A stretch of 64,000 nt of DNA, from the NCBI GenBank assembly GCA_022845955.1, contig AP025576.1:558001-622000 (forward strand), read 5' to 3'. Shown in pieces: positions 11,205 through 19,302 of this stretch; the stretch's first letter is position 1; each line of letters begins with the position of its first letter. Under the pieces are notes generated by a model that saw nothing but the letters and a program-made list of their open reading frames with translations, did no database searches and was not told where the DNA came from. Both the position numbers and the translations under genes were made by a program. This stretch comes from Lachnospiraceae bacterium (lineage in GTDB: Bacteria; Bacillota; Clostridia; Lachnospirales; Lachnospiraceae).

Positions 11205-11435
11205 TTAAACCATGTAGGGCTTAAGTACTTCCAGAACTTCGTCAGAGTTATCCTCAGCATGGATGTTCAGATCAATCGGCTTGGATAAGTCGAGGCTGAA
11301 GATGCCCATAATTGATTTTGCGTCGATTACGTATCTTCCGGATACTAAATCAAAGTCATAATCAAATTTGGTAATGTCATTTACAAATGATTTTACCTTA
11401 TCAATGGAATTTAATGAAATCTTAACGGTTTTCAT
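11205..11435 (-). CDS. HPr-family protein lacking the phosphorylatable histidine
   Basis: The 76-residue protein aligns by eye with HPr: the strand around VIDAKSIMGIFSLDLSKPIDL matches the regulatory Ser46 region (Ser41 here). The GLHARPA loop with the catalytic His15 is missing, replaced by SLNSIDKVKSFVND. It therefore cannot act as a normal PTS phosphocarrier but could be a Ser-phosphorylated regulator, comparable to Crh in Bacillus; this is inference. A canonical HPr gene is present at 50667. Start 11435 has AAGGAGG in good position. It is transcribed alone, divergent from mtaB. Confidence 0.75.
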   Translation of the reverse strand: MKTVKISLNSIDKVKSFVNDITKFDYDFDLVSGRYVIDAKSIMGIFSLDLSKPIDLNIHAEDNSDEVLEVLKPYMV

Positions 11436-11453
11436 TTTGTTTTACCTCCTTAT

Positions 11454-11466
11454 TTGTTGAACAACT
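11454..11466. promoter_or_regulatory. Palindrome in the divergent HPr-like/mtaB control region
   Basis: GTTGAACAAC (11456-11465) is a perfect 10-bp palindrome 20 bases upstream of the HPr-like start codon. It could be an operator. No regulator can be assigned. Confidence 0.3.
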
Positions 11467-11571
11467 ATATCCGGTAGAACGGTTATGTTGTCTTATACCT
11501 TCTGCTTACATATTAAAGGGAAGGGGGGTAAAAGTCAAGCATCAAACATGACAAAAATAGCGGGGAATAAT

Positions 11572-13044
11572 ATGAAAAGTGTAGCATTACATAATTTGGG
11601 CTGTAAAGTTAATGCCTATGAATTAGAGGTTATCGGGCAAAACTTACAAGAAAGCGGATATTTAATTGTACCATTTGATAAAAAAGCGGATATATATATC
11701 GTAAATACGTGTACTGTGACTAATATCGCGGACCGGAAAAGCAGGCAGATGCTGCACCGGGCGAAGAAACAAAACCCGGATGCAGTGGTGGTTGCAGTGG
11801 GGTGTTATGTGCAGACGGGGAAGGAAGAAGCGCTGCTGGACGGGAGTATCGATCTGGCTGTGGGGAACAACCGGAAAAAGGATCTTCTTCCGATTCTGGA
11901 GGCTTTTCTGGAGGAACGTGAACGGAATAAAGGGGAGGGAGGCACAGGCGATGCGGCGGACGTGAAAACGCTTCATCATACGTCCGTGGTGGATATCTCC
12001 TGTGAAGCGGCATATGAAGAAATGTCCCTTTCGGGTTGGAACAGGCAGGATGGGAAAGAATCCGGGGATGATTTTTCCCCCAGGGATGAAAGATCATCCC
12101 TGCGTACCAGGGCATATATCAAAATTCAGGATGGCTGTAATCAGTTTTGCTCCTATTGCATCATCCCCTATGCCCGGGGACGGGTGCGCAGCCGGAAGCA
12201 GGAGGATATTCTGCGGGAAGTCCGGGGGCTTGCACGGGAAGGGTATAAAGAGATCGTTTTTACCGGCATTCATATCAGTTCCTACGGTATGGACTTTATT
12301 GATAAGACGGACGGCGATTATCTGGAAAGCGGAAAAGATCTGCGTGGGACGGCTATGGAAAGGGCTTATCTGCTGAACCTTGTGCGGGAAATTGCCGGGG
12401 TGGACGGAATCGAAAGGATCCGGCTTGGCTCGCTGGAGCCGCGTATCATTACGGAAGAGTTTGCAGCGGGGCTGGCGGCGGTTCCCAAGGTTTGCCCGCA
12501 TTTTCATCTTTCCCTGCAGAGCGGATGTGATGAAACTTTAAAAAGAATGAATAGGCATTATACGACAGAGGAATACTATGACAAGGTAAAGCTGCTGCGC
12601 AGGGTATTCAAAAATCCGGCGGTTACCACGGATGTGATCACAGGGTTCCCGGGAGAAACGGAAGAGGAATTTGCCGTAACCAGACGGTTTTTGGAAAAAG
12701 TGGACTTTTTTGAAATGCATGTTTTCAAGTATTCCAGGCGTCAGGGGACTGTGGCGGCCACCATGGAAGATCAGGTGCCGGAGCCGGTTAAGACGGTGAG
12801 GAGCGGGGAACTGCTGAAGCTGGAAAAGAAACAGTCCGCTGCATACCGTGAGGGCTACATAGGGAAAGAAGTTACTGTTTTAACGGAAGAAGCCAGGGAA
12901 ATTGAGGGCAGGGTATACCGTATCGGCCATACGGATACGTATGTAAAAGCTGCCGTGCCGGGCGCTTTGGCGGGCGGCAATATGCTGGTGACAGGAAAGG
13001 CCGCCGGGCTGCTGACAGAGGAAATCCTTCTGCTTGAGCTATAA
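11572..13044 (+). CDS. mtaB: tRNA (N6-L-threonylcarbamoyladenosine(37)-C2)-methylthiotransferase MtaB
   Basis: Radical SAM enzyme converting t6A37 to ms2t6A37 in ANN-reading tRNAs. The N-terminal UPF0004 domain binds one Fe-S cluster through cysteines in LGCKVNAYE, NTCTVTNIADRKS and VGCYVQTG. The radical SAM cluster motif is CNQFCSYCIIPYARGR, and a TRAM-like domain closes the C terminus. An insert of about 55 residues (about 125-180), rich in acidic residues, precedes the radical SAM motif. ATG 11572 gives 490 residues and fits the MKSVALHNLGCKVN start of the family. Upstream ATG codons lack homology. Confidence 0.93.
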   Translation: MKSVALHNLGCKVNAYELEVIGQNLQESGYLIVPFDKKADIYIVNTCTVTNIADRKSRQMLHRAKKQNPDAVVVAVGCYVQTGKEEALLDGSIDLAVGNNRKKDLLPILEAFLEERERNKGEGGTGDAADVKTLHHTSVVDISCEAAYEEMSLSGWNRQDGKESGDDFSPRDERSSLRTRAYIKIQDGCNQFCSYCIIPYARGRVRSRKQEDILREVRGLAREGYKEIVFTGIHISSYGMDFIDKTDGDYLESGKDLRGTAMERAYLLNLVREIAGVDGIERIRLGSLEPRIITEEFAAGLAAVPKVCPHFHLSLQSGCDETLKRMNRHYTTEEYYDKVKLLRRVFKNPAVTTDVITGFPGETEEEFAVTRRFLEKVDFFEMHVFKYSRRQGTVAATMEDQVPEPVKTVRSGELLKLEKKQSAAYREGYIGKEVTVLTEEAREIEGRVYRIGHTDTYVKAAVPGALAGGNMLVTGKAAGLLTEEILLLEL

Positions 13045-13073
13045 CGGATATCACGGTACACATTTTAAATACG

Positions 13074-13102
13074 TTGAAATTTTTCACAAAGTAGAGTAAG
13101 AT
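13074..13102 (+). promoter_or_regulatory. Probable promoter of the ireB operon
   Basis: TTGAAA (13074-13079), 17-bp spacer, TAAGAT (13097-13102), 46 bases before the ireB start. Confidence 0.6.
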
Positions 13103-13147
13103 AATAAGGAACAGGTATTTTGACAGTAAGACGGAATGGAGTTTAGA

Positions 13148-13423
13148 ATGCAGGACCAGGATTTTGGCAGCACACAGTATTTTAAAGTGGAAAAGGAACC
13201 GGAGAACGGAGTGAAGGTCATTCTGGCTGCGGTTTATGAGGCACTTACGGAAAAGGGCTACAACCCGGTTGACCAGATAGTGGGATATATTATGTCCGGA
13301 GATCCGACCTATATTACCAGCCATAAGAATGCCCGGGGCATGATCATGCGCGCGGAGCGGGACGAGCTGGTGGAAGAGATGCTCAAGGAATATATTAAAA
13401 ATAATAACTGGGACAGGCAGTAA
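13148..13423 (+). CDS. ireB: IreB family regulatory phosphoprotein (UPF0297)
   Basis: A small cytosolic protein of 91 residues. In Enterococcus, IreB is a substrate of the Ser/Thr kinase IreK and affects cephalosporin resistance. The family signature is clear: YEALTEKGYNPVDQIVGYIMSGDPTYITSHKNAR, ending with the usual YIKNN tail. Start 13148 has GGAG 6 bases upstream; ATG 13136 would add four residues without a ribosome site. It heads the conserved ireB-ruvX-DUF1292 cluster (yrzL-yrrK-yrzB in Bacillus). Confidence 0.93.
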   Translation: MQDQDFGSTQYFKVEKEPENGVKVILAAVYEALTEKGYNPVDQIVGYIMSGDPTYITSHKNARGMIMRAERDELVEEMLKEYIKNNNWDRQ

Positions 13424-13490
13424 ACCAGAGCAGGATTGAAAATTGAGGGAATGAGTATTCAGTCATGCTCCAGGGTGCCATTTACTCTGT

Positions 13491-13523
13491 ACCGGATGCG
13501 TCGGCGTCCGGTGCCGGTTTTTT
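13491..13523 (+). terminator. Intrinsic terminator between ireB and ruvX
   Basis: ACCGGATGC (13491-13499) pairs with GCGTCCGGT (13504-13512) around a 4-nt loop. GCCGG and six T residues (13518-13523) follow. It would partly uncouple ruvX from ireB transcription. Confidence 0.7.
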
Positions 13524-13552
13524 GCGCCGTATCAGAAAAGGACGGGTAATGT

Positions 13553-14047
13553 ATGCGTATTATGGGACTGGATTTCGGGTCAAAGACGGTGGGAGTTGCC
13601 ATCAGTGACCCTTTATTGATTACTGCTCAGGGAATCGAAATTGTCCGCAGGAAAGAAGAAAACAAGCTTCGCCAGACGCTGGCCAGGATTGAAGAACTGA
13701 TACTGGAATATGAAGTGAAGGAAATCGTGCTGGGATATCCCAAGCATATGAACGATTCGGAAGGTGACCGCGTGGCCCTGACCAAGGAATTTGCGGAGAA
13801 GCTGATGCGGCGTACCGCGCTTCCTATTACCTTCTGGGACGAGCGTCTCACGACAGTGGCGGCTGACCGCACCATGATGGAAGCGGGAATCCGCAGGGAA
13901 AACAGAAAAGAGCATGTGGATCGCATCGCTGCCGTGCTCGTCCTGCAGGGATATCTGGATTATCGAAGAAACAGGCAGGACGGCGTGCTGGAGCAGGCCG
14001 TAACCAAAGAGGAAAAAAGCGGGATTCCTATGGAACCTGGCCTGTAA
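13553..14047 (+). CDS. ruvX: Putative Holliday junction resolvase RuvX (YqgF)
   Basis: RNase H-like nuclease of the YqgF family, linked to pre-16S rRNA 5' processing and suggested as a resolvase. [20 protein letters not shown] holds the first catalytic Asp, [13 protein letters not shown] the second motif, and [15 protein letters not shown] and [16 protein letters not shown] the remaining acidic sites. The length is 164 residues, longer than the usual 135-150. The C terminus (about 140-164) is an unusual extension ending in MEPGL. Its last codons are the first unit of a 24-bp tandem repeat that continues past the stop codon. Confidence 0.94.
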   Translation: MRIMGLDFGSKTVGVAISDPLLITAQGIEIVRRKEENKLRQTLARIEELILEYEVKEIVLGYPKHMNDSEGDRVALTKEFAEKLMRRTALPITFWDERLTTVAADRTMMEAGIRRENRKEHVDRIAAVLVLQGYLDYRRNRQDGVLEQAVTKEEKSGIPMEPGL

Positions 14048-14129
14048 GGAGCCGTAAAACCTGGCCTGAAAGGTGCCATAAAACCTGGTTTATGAGGTTC
14101 TATAGAACCCGGTTTACAGGGCAGTGAGA
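14034..14129 (+). repeat. Four tandem 24-bp repeats across the ruvX stop codon
   Basis: Units are 14034-14057, 14058-14081, 14082-14105 and 14106-14129, each starting AACC(T/C)GG. Units 1-3 read AACCTGG followed by a variable half. 24 is a multiple of three, so in the ruvX frame each unit encodes a (K/E)PGLxG(A/S)(V/I)-like octapeptide, interrupted by the TAA stop in unit 1 and a TGA in unit 3. Confidence 0.75.
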
Positions 14130-14170
14130 AACAGAAGAACCGGAACTTATATAGAAAGCGGGAAATAATA

Positions 14171-14431
14171 TTGGATAAAATTGAATTTTGCCTGGAAGAC
14201 GGTGAAAAAGCTGAGTTTTACGTATTGGAGCAGACAAGACTGGGCGGCTGTGATTATATCCTGGTCACCGATTCGGTGGATGAGGAAGAGGGGGAGGCCC
14301 TGATTCTGAAGGATATATCAGCTCCTGAAGATAAAGATGCCATCTATGAAATCGTGGATGATGAACGTGAATTGGATGCGGTGGCAGAGATTTTTTCCGA
14401 TATGCTTGAGGATATTGACCTGGAGAAATAA
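14171..14431 (+). CDS. DUF1292 domain protein (YrzB-like)
   Basis: A small acidic protein of 86 residues whose molecular role is unknown. The DUF1292 pattern is visible: an N-terminal strand IEFCLEDGEKAEFYVLEQTRL, then CDYILVTDS and ALILKD, then an acidic C-terminal helix. Start is TTG 14171, preceded by CGGGAAATAATA, a weak site; the nearest later in-frame ATG is far inside the conserved region. It is always found near ireB and ruvX in Firmicutes, as here. It lies in the same reading frame as ruvX, 123 bases downstream of it. Confidence 0.88.
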   Translation: MDKIEFCLEDGEKAEFYVLEQTRLGGCDYILVTDSVDEEEGEALILKDISAPEDKDAIYEIVDDERELDAVAEIFSDMLEDIDLEK

Positions 14432-14448
14432 TCCAGGAGGTAGCATAC

Positions 14449-14925
14449 ATGATTCTTGATGAAGAAAAAATAAAAGGGATACTGAAGCAAAAGGGACTGA
14501 AGGTAACACGTCAGCGTCTTCTTGTATTGGATGCGCTGGCATCCAGGCCCGGTTCCCACCTGACTGCTGAAGAAATATTTGATTTGGTAAAAGCAGGCAG
14601 TCCTGAAATAGGGCTGGCTACTGTTTATAGAACAATACAGTTATTTATGGAATTACATCTGATAGACCGGATAAACCTGGATGATGGATTTGTAAGGTAT
14701 GAGATTGGCGATATGGGGACGAAAAAAAACTGCCATCACCATCATCACCTGATTTGTCTCTCTTGCGGCAGGGTCATGAGCGTGGAGGATGACCTGCTGG
14801 ATGAGCTGGAGGCAGAAATTGCCAGGACGACAGGCTTTAAGGTTACCGATCATGAGGTGAAGCTCTACGGGTACTGTAAGGAATGTGGAGGTAATTTGAT
14901 TGAAAAAAACAAAACAAGTGAATAA
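14449..14925 (+). CDS. Fur family metalloregulator (Fur/PerR/Zur type)
   Basis: DNA-binding regulator of 158 residues. The winged-helix domain has GLKVTRQRLLVLDAL, TAEEIFDLV and IGLATVYRTIQLFMELHLI (recognition helix). The metal-binding dimer domain has a five-histidine run HHHHHLICLSCGRV and a second CxxC pair in YCKECGGNL, forming the structural zinc site. Which metal or peroxide it senses cannot be decided from sequence. AGGAGG precedes ATG 14449. Its end overlaps the RNase J start by 26 bases, so the two are translated from one message. Confidence 0.92.
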   Translation: MILDEEKIKGILKQKGLKVTRQRLLVLDALASRPGSHLTAEEIFDLVKAGSPEIGLATVYRTIQLFMELHLIDRINLDDGFVRYEIGDMGTKKNCHHHHHLICLSCGRVMSVEDDLLDELEAEIARTTGFKVTDHEVKLYGYCKECGGNLIEKNKTSE

Positions 14926-16579
14926 TGAAGGCTCCAGGCTGAAAGTAATCCCTTTGGGAGGATTGGAGCAGATTGGGCTGAACATTACTGCCTTCGAATA
15001 TGAAGACAGTATTGTTGTGGTGGACTGCGGTCTTTCTTTCCCCGATGATGATATGCTGGGAATTGATATGGTCATTCCGGATATCACCTATTTGAAGGAC
15101 AACGTAGATAAAGTAAAAGGCTTTGTGATCACCCACGGACACGAAGACCATATCGGAGCGCTCCCCTATGTGCTGAAGCAGCTGAATATCCCCGTTTATG
15201 CTACGCGCCTTACTATGGGAATCATAGAGAATAAACTGAAGGAACATAACCTTCTTAACCATACAAAGAGAAAGGTTATTAAATTCGGTCAGTCCATCAA
15301 CCTGGGACAGTTCCGGATTGAATTTATTAAGACAAACCACAGTATTGTGGATGCGGCAGCGCTTGCTATCTATTCGCCGGCAGGCACCGTCGTGCATACC
15401 GGAGACTTTAAGGTGGATTACACACCGGTATTCGGGGATGCCATCGATCTGCAGCGTTTTGCAGAAATCGGCAAAAAGGGCGTGCTGGCCCTGATGTGTG
15501 ACAGCACCAATGCGGAACGGCATGGATTTACGCCTTCCGAGAGGACCCTGAGCCGTATTTTCGATACAATTTTCCATGAGCATCCCAACCAGAGGATTCT
15601 AATTGCCACCTTTGCGTCCAACGTGGACCGGGTGCAGCAGATTATTAATTCCGCGTATAAATATAACCGGAAGGTGGTAGTGGAAGGCCGGAGTATGGTG
15701 AATATCATTGATACCGCCATGAATCTGGGCTGCCTGAATATTCCGGAAAATACGCTGATCACTGTGGATCAGCTTAAGAATTACCCGGACGAGCGCACGG
15801 TAATCATTACCACGGGAAGCCAGGGCGAGAGCATGGCGGCCCTGAGCCGTATGGCGGGAAGCGCCCACAGGAAGATATCCATCACACCCAATGATGTTAT
15901 TATCTTCTCATCCCATCCCATCCCCGGAAACGAGAAAGCGGTTACGAAGGTTATCAATGAGCTTTCCATGAAGGGTGCGGAGGTTATTTTCCAGGATGTC
16001 CATGTTTCCGGACATGCCTGCCAGGAAGAGATCAAACTGATTTATACGCTGGTCCATCCCAAATATGCGATCCCTATCCATGGAGAATTCAAGCACCGCA
16101 AGGCACAGGCCGGGCTGGCGGCGGATTTGGGAATCCCGAAAGAGAATATTTTCATGATCAACTCCGGGGATGTCCTGGAATTGGGCGGTGAAAAAGCCCA
16201 GGTTACAGGAAAGGTGCCTGTGGGAGCTATCCTTGTGGATGGTCTGGGTGTTGGAGATGTAGGCAATGTGGTTCTGCGGGATCGGCAGCATCTGGCGGAG
16301 GACGGCATCATGATCGTGGTCCTCGGGCTGGATTCCGCCAGCGGACAGCTGGTGAGCGGTCCGGATCTGGTATCCCGCGGTTTCGTATATGTGAAGGAAT
16401 CGGATGCCCTGATGGAGGAGGCCAGAGTTCTGATGACAGATGTGCTGGATAACTGCATCGGACGCGGCTGCAGTGACTGGGGCAAGATCAAGTCTGCAGT
16501 AAAGGATTCCCTGGGTGATTTTATCTGGAAAAAAACAAAGCGCCGCCCCATGATACTTCCCATCATAATGGAAGTCTAG
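14900..16579 (+). CDS. rnj: Ribonuclease J
   Basis: Metallo-beta-lactamase/beta-CASP nuclease of 559 residues with 5'-3' exonuclease and endonuclease activity in mRNA decay and rRNA maturation. The zinc motif HGHEDHIGALPY gives H79, H81, D83 and H84. Further motifs are VHTGDFKVDYTPV, LMCDSTNAERHGFTPSE, the beta-CASP ATFASNVDRVQQI and SSHPIPGNEKAV, and VSGHACQEEIKL. The start is TTG 14900 with GGAGG 8 bases upstream, inside the fur 3' end. Only one RNase J is visible here; whether J1 or J2 is unclear. Confidence 0.95.
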   Translation: MKKTKQVNNEGSRLKVIPLGGLEQIGLNITAFEYEDSIVVVDCGLSFPDDDMLGIDMVIPDITYLKDNVDKVKGFVITHGHEDHIGALPYVLKQLNIPVYATRLTMGIIENKLKEHNLLNHTKRKVIKFGQSINLGQFRIEFIKTNHSIVDAAALAIYSPAGTVVHTGDFKVDYTPVFGDAIDLQRFAEIGKKGVLALMCDSTNAERHGFTPSERTLSRIFDTIFHEHPNQRILIATFASNVDRVQQIINSAYKYNRKVVVEGRSMVNIIDTAMNLGCLNIPENTLITVDQLKNYPDERTVIITTGSQGESMAALSRMAGSAHRKISITPNDVIIFSSHPIPGNEKAVTKVINELSMKGAEVIFQDVHVSGHACQEEIKLIYTLVHPKYAIPIHGEFKHRKAQAGLAADLGIPKENIFMINSGDVLELGGEKAQVTGKVPVGAILVDGLGVGDVGNVVLRDRQHLAEDGIMIVVLGLDSASGQLVSGPDLVSRGFVYVKESDALMEEARVLMTDVLDNCIGRGCSDWGKIKSAVKDSLGDFIWKKTKRRPMILPIIMEV

Positions 16580-16582
16580 AAT

Positions 16583-16927
16583 GTGAAAGGTTGTGTAGAA
16601 ACGATGGAAGTACAGGAGGCTCTGGAGCAGCTTGCCCAGGCTGTAAAGGAATCTGAAGTTTACCGGGAATACCGCAGGCAGAGCGAGCGGGTGGATAATT
16701 CCGGTGATATGAGAGAAAAAATTGACGAATACCGGGTTCGTAACTTTGAATTACAAAATTCTGTCCAAACAGAAGATTTACTTGACAAGCTGGATGATTT
16801 TGAGAGAGAATATGAGAAATTCAGGGAAGACCCGTTGGTCGAAGAGTTCCTTGATGCCGAACTCGCTTTTTGCCGCATGATGCAGGAAATTGATGTGAAA
16901 CTGGCGGAAGCGATGGATTTTGAGTAG
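16583..16927 (+). CDS. YlbF/YmcA family regulator
   Basis: A helical, highly charged protein of up to 114 residues. YlbF-family proteins (YlbF, YmcA and YaaT in Bacillus) form the Y-complex that assists RNase Y in mRNA maturation, which fits the position just behind RNase J. EVQEALEQLAQAVKESEVYREYRRQ and the later FEREYEKFREDPLVEEFLDAE helix match the family. GTG 16583 has GGAAG 8 bases upstream, but ATG 16604 is also possible (107 residues). It starts 3 bases after rnj. Confidence 0.8.
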   Translation: MKGCVETMEVQEALEQLAQAVKESEVYREYRRQSERVDNSGDMREKIDEYRVRNFELQNSVQTEDLLDKLDDFEREYEKFREDPLVEEFLDAELAFCRMMQEIDVKLAEAMDFE

Positions 16928-16945
16928 AAAGGAAAGGAAACGTCA

Positions 16946-17341
16946 ATGAAGAAAAAAGAGGCAGCGGGATTTGCTGTATATTCCGTGGTGAAAATTGTTG
17001 TAATAATCCTGGTGGTAATGGTTATTTACCGGCTCGGCAGCATGGCTTTTTCCTATGGGGAGAGAATCTTCGGAGAACCTCCCATGGAGGATGCGCCGGG
17101 TACGGATATCGTGATAACGGTAAGCAGTGAAGACAGCATGAAGGATATTGCTGAAAAAATGGAATCGGCAGGACTTATCCGGGATGCGGGGCTTTTCGTG
17201 CTTCAGGAAAAGCTGGCAGGGTATAAGGAGGGCGTAAAAGCCGGAACCTATACGCTGAATACATCAATGACACCGGAAGAAATGATACAGACCATGGCGG
17301 CCTCTTCGGATGAAGGAGACGCAGATAATGATAACGGATGA
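16946..17341 (+). CDS. Short MltG-like (YceG-like) membrane protein without catalytic domain
   Basis: The protein (131 residues) has one N-terminal membrane helix (about 8-30), an extracellular linker and a LysM-like module: DIVITVSSEDSMKDIAEKMESAGLI, then AGLFVLQEKL and GVKAGTYTLNTSMTPEEMIQTM. These match the N-terminal part of the endolytic transglycosylase MltG. The catalytic YceG domain with its glutamate is absent, and the protein ends in an acidic tail. No frameshift is visible: the stop is followed directly by the next gene. In Bacillus the equivalent position holds full-length yrrL (mltG). Confidence 0.75.
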   Translation: MKKKEAAGFAVYSVVKIVVIILVVMVIYRLGSMAFSYGERIFGEPPMEDAPGTDIVITVSSEDSMKDIAEKMESAGLIRDAGLFVLQEKLAGYKEGVKAGTYTLNTSMTPEEMIQTMAASSDEGDADNDNG

Positions 17342-18035
17342 GCGCCTGACAGCCTTCATCAATTCTCTGGACACAGGGAATCCGGCATATCTGAATGAAC
17401 TGGAAAAGGAAGCAAGAAAAACCAATGTGCCGATTATCCGCACAGAAACCCAAAGCCTGTTAAGGACGCTGATAGCGGTTAACAGGCCGGAACGGATTCT
17501 GGAGGTGGGAACGGCAGTTGGTTTTTCTGCGCTTTGTATGAGTGAATACGCGCCGGAGGGCTGTCAGATCACAACAATAGAAAAATATGAGAAACGAATC
17601 CCTGTGGCGCTGGAGAATTTCAGACGTTTTGGGAAAAGCGGCTGTATACATCTGATAGCGGAGGATGCGGCGCTGGCGCTGAAAAAGCTGGACGGCAGCT
17701 ATGATTTTATATTTATGGATGCCGCCAAGGGGCAGTATATGAATTTCCTCCCGGATGTCCTGCGGCTTCTTCGCAAGGGAGGGATGATGGTTTCGGATAA
17801 CGTGCTTCAGGACGGGGATATTCTGGAATCCAGGTATGCCGTGACCAGGCGTGACAGAACCATACATGCCAGAATGCGGGAGTATCTTTATGAATTGAAA
17901 CATAACCCGGCGCTGGTGACCTCGGTGCTTCCGGTGGGAGACGGCGTGGCTGTGAGTGTTAAGGCTTCCCGGAACGGGTGCGGGATGCAGGAGCGGCAGC
18001 CCCGGGAGGAAGAGAGTAAGGAACCGGGTTCCTAA
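17328..18035 (+). CDS. trmR: tRNA 5-hydroxyuridine methyltransferase TrmR (YrrM-like O-methyltransferase)
   Basis: Class I SAM methyltransferase of about 235 residues. The SAM site is ILEVGTAVGFSALCMSEYAP; the metal-binding motif is FIFMDAAKGQYMNF, with MMVSDNVLQDGDI and RYLYELK-type C-terminal sequence. In Bacillus, YrrM (TrmR) methylates ho5U34 to mo5U34 in tRNA, and the U32 protein that makes ho5U is encoded beside it, as here. Start 17328 has AAGGAG 9 bases upstream; it overlaps the MltG-like gene by 14 bases. The function is inferred from family and neighbour. Confidence 0.85.
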   Translation: MITDERLTAFINSLDTGNPAYLNELEKEARKTNVPIIRTETQSLLRTLIAVNRPERILEVGTAVGFSALCMSEYAPEGCQITTIEKYEKRIPVALENFRRFGKSGCIHLIAEDAALALKKLDGSYDFIFMDAAKGQYMNFLPDVLRLLRKGGMMVSDNVLQDGDILESRYAVTRRDRTIHARMREYLYELKHNPALVTSVLPVGDGVAVSVKASRNGCGMQERQPREEESKEPGS

Positions 18036-18046
18036 GGAGGAGATAC

Positions 18047-19297
18047 ATGAAGGATAAGAACAGAAAGCCGGAGCTTCTCATTCCGGCAAGCAACCTGGAA
18101 GTGCTGAAAACGGCGGTTATTTTTGGAGCCGATGCGGTATATATTGGAGGAGAAGCCTTTGGGCTGCGGGCAAAAGCAAAGAATTTTTCCCGGGAGGATA
18201 TGGCGGAGGGAATCCGGTTTGCCCATGCGCATAATACCAGGGTATATGTGACGGCCAATATCCTGGCCCATAACAGGGATTTGGACGGGGCAAGGGCGTA
18301 TTTCCGGGAATTAAAGGAAATAGGGCCGGATGCGCTGATTATCTCGGATCCCGGCATGTTTACCCTTGCCAGGGAGGAATGGCCGGAGGTTGAAATCCAT
18401 ATTTCCACCCAGGCTAACAATACCAATTACATGACCTACCGTTTCTGGTGGGAGCAGGGAGCCAAAAGAGTGGTTTCCGCCAGAGAGCTTTCCCTTGCGG
18501 AAATAAAGGAAATCCGGGAAAAGATCCCTGAGGACATGGAAATAGAAAGCTTTGTTCACGGGGCCATGTGTATTTCCTATTCCGGAAGATGCCTTCTCAG
18601 CAATTATTTTACCGGTCGGGATGCCAATCAGGGGGAATGCACCCATCCCTGCCGCTGGAAATATGCAGTTATGGAGGAGAGCCGTCCGGGAGAGTATCTG
18701 CCGGTTTATGAGAATGAAAGAGGAACGTTTATCTTTAATTCCAGGGATCTGTGTATGATTGATTATATTCCGGAGCTGGCGGATGCCGGGATTGACAGTT
18801 TTAAAATAGAAGGAAGAATGAAAACCGCCTTGTACGTGGCAACTGTGGCCCGTACCTACAGGAAGGCTATTAATGATTACTTCCGGTCGGAGGAAGAATA
18901 CCGCAAAAACCGGCCATGGTATCAGGCTGAAATTTCCAAGTGTACCTACCGGCAGTTTACCACCGGCTTTTATTTTGGAAAGCCCTCCGAAGAGGGCCAG
19001 ATATACGACAGCAATACGTATGTGAATGAATATATCTATCTGGGTACCGTCGGGGAATGCAGGGAAGGCCTTACGAGAATCGAACAGAGGAATAAGTTCT
19101 GTACCGGGGACACTATTGAGATCATGAAACCGGACGGCAGGAATATTCCGGCCAGGGTGTTACGGATAGCAGATGAAGATGGAACGGAAATGGAAAGTGC
19201 GCCCCATCCCAAACAGGTTCTGTATCTGGAGCTGTCTGAAAACCCCGACAGATATGATATTCTCAGAGTGAAGAGCGGGACACCGGCAAACGGATAA
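18047..19297 (+). CDS. Peptidase U32 family protein, tRNA uridine hydroxylation (TrhP-like)
   Basis: The protein (416 residues) opens with PELLIPASNLEVLKTAVIFGADAVYIGG and contains the full U32 signature ESFVHGAMCISYSGRC. CTHPCRWKYAV probably holds Fe-S cysteines. U32 proteins TrhP (YegQ in E. coli; YrrN and YrrO in Bacillus) use prephenate to make 5-hydroxyuridine at tRNA position 34. In size it matches the larger Bacillus form (YrrO). AAGGAGG is well placed before ATG 18047. It is last in the operon with trmR. The old peptidase name is probably misleading here. Confidence 0.88.
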   Translation: MKDKNRKPELLIPASNLEVLKTAVIFGADAVYIGGEAFGLRAKAKNFSREDMAEGIRFAHAHNTRVYVTANILAHNRDLDGARAYFRELKEIGPDALIISDPGMFTLAREEWPEVEIHISTQANNTNYMTYRFWWEQGAKRVVSARELSLAEIKEIREKIPEDMEIESFVHGAMCISYSGRCLLSNYFTGRDANQGECTHPCRWKYAVMEESRPGEYLPVYENERGTFIFNSRDLCMIDYIPELADAGIDSFKIEGRMKTALYVATVARTYRKAINDYFRSEEEYRKNRPWYQAEISKCTYRQFTTGFYFGKPSEEGQIYDSNTYVNEYIYLGTVGECREGLTRIEQRNKFCTGDTIEIMKPDGRNIPARVLRIADEDGTEMESAPHPKQVLYLELSENPDRYDILRVKSGTPANG

Positions 19298-19302
19298 GCC
19301 GG

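Noticed and set aside
14034..14129. Possible CRISPR array
   Set aside because: Units are directly tandem without spacers and too few.
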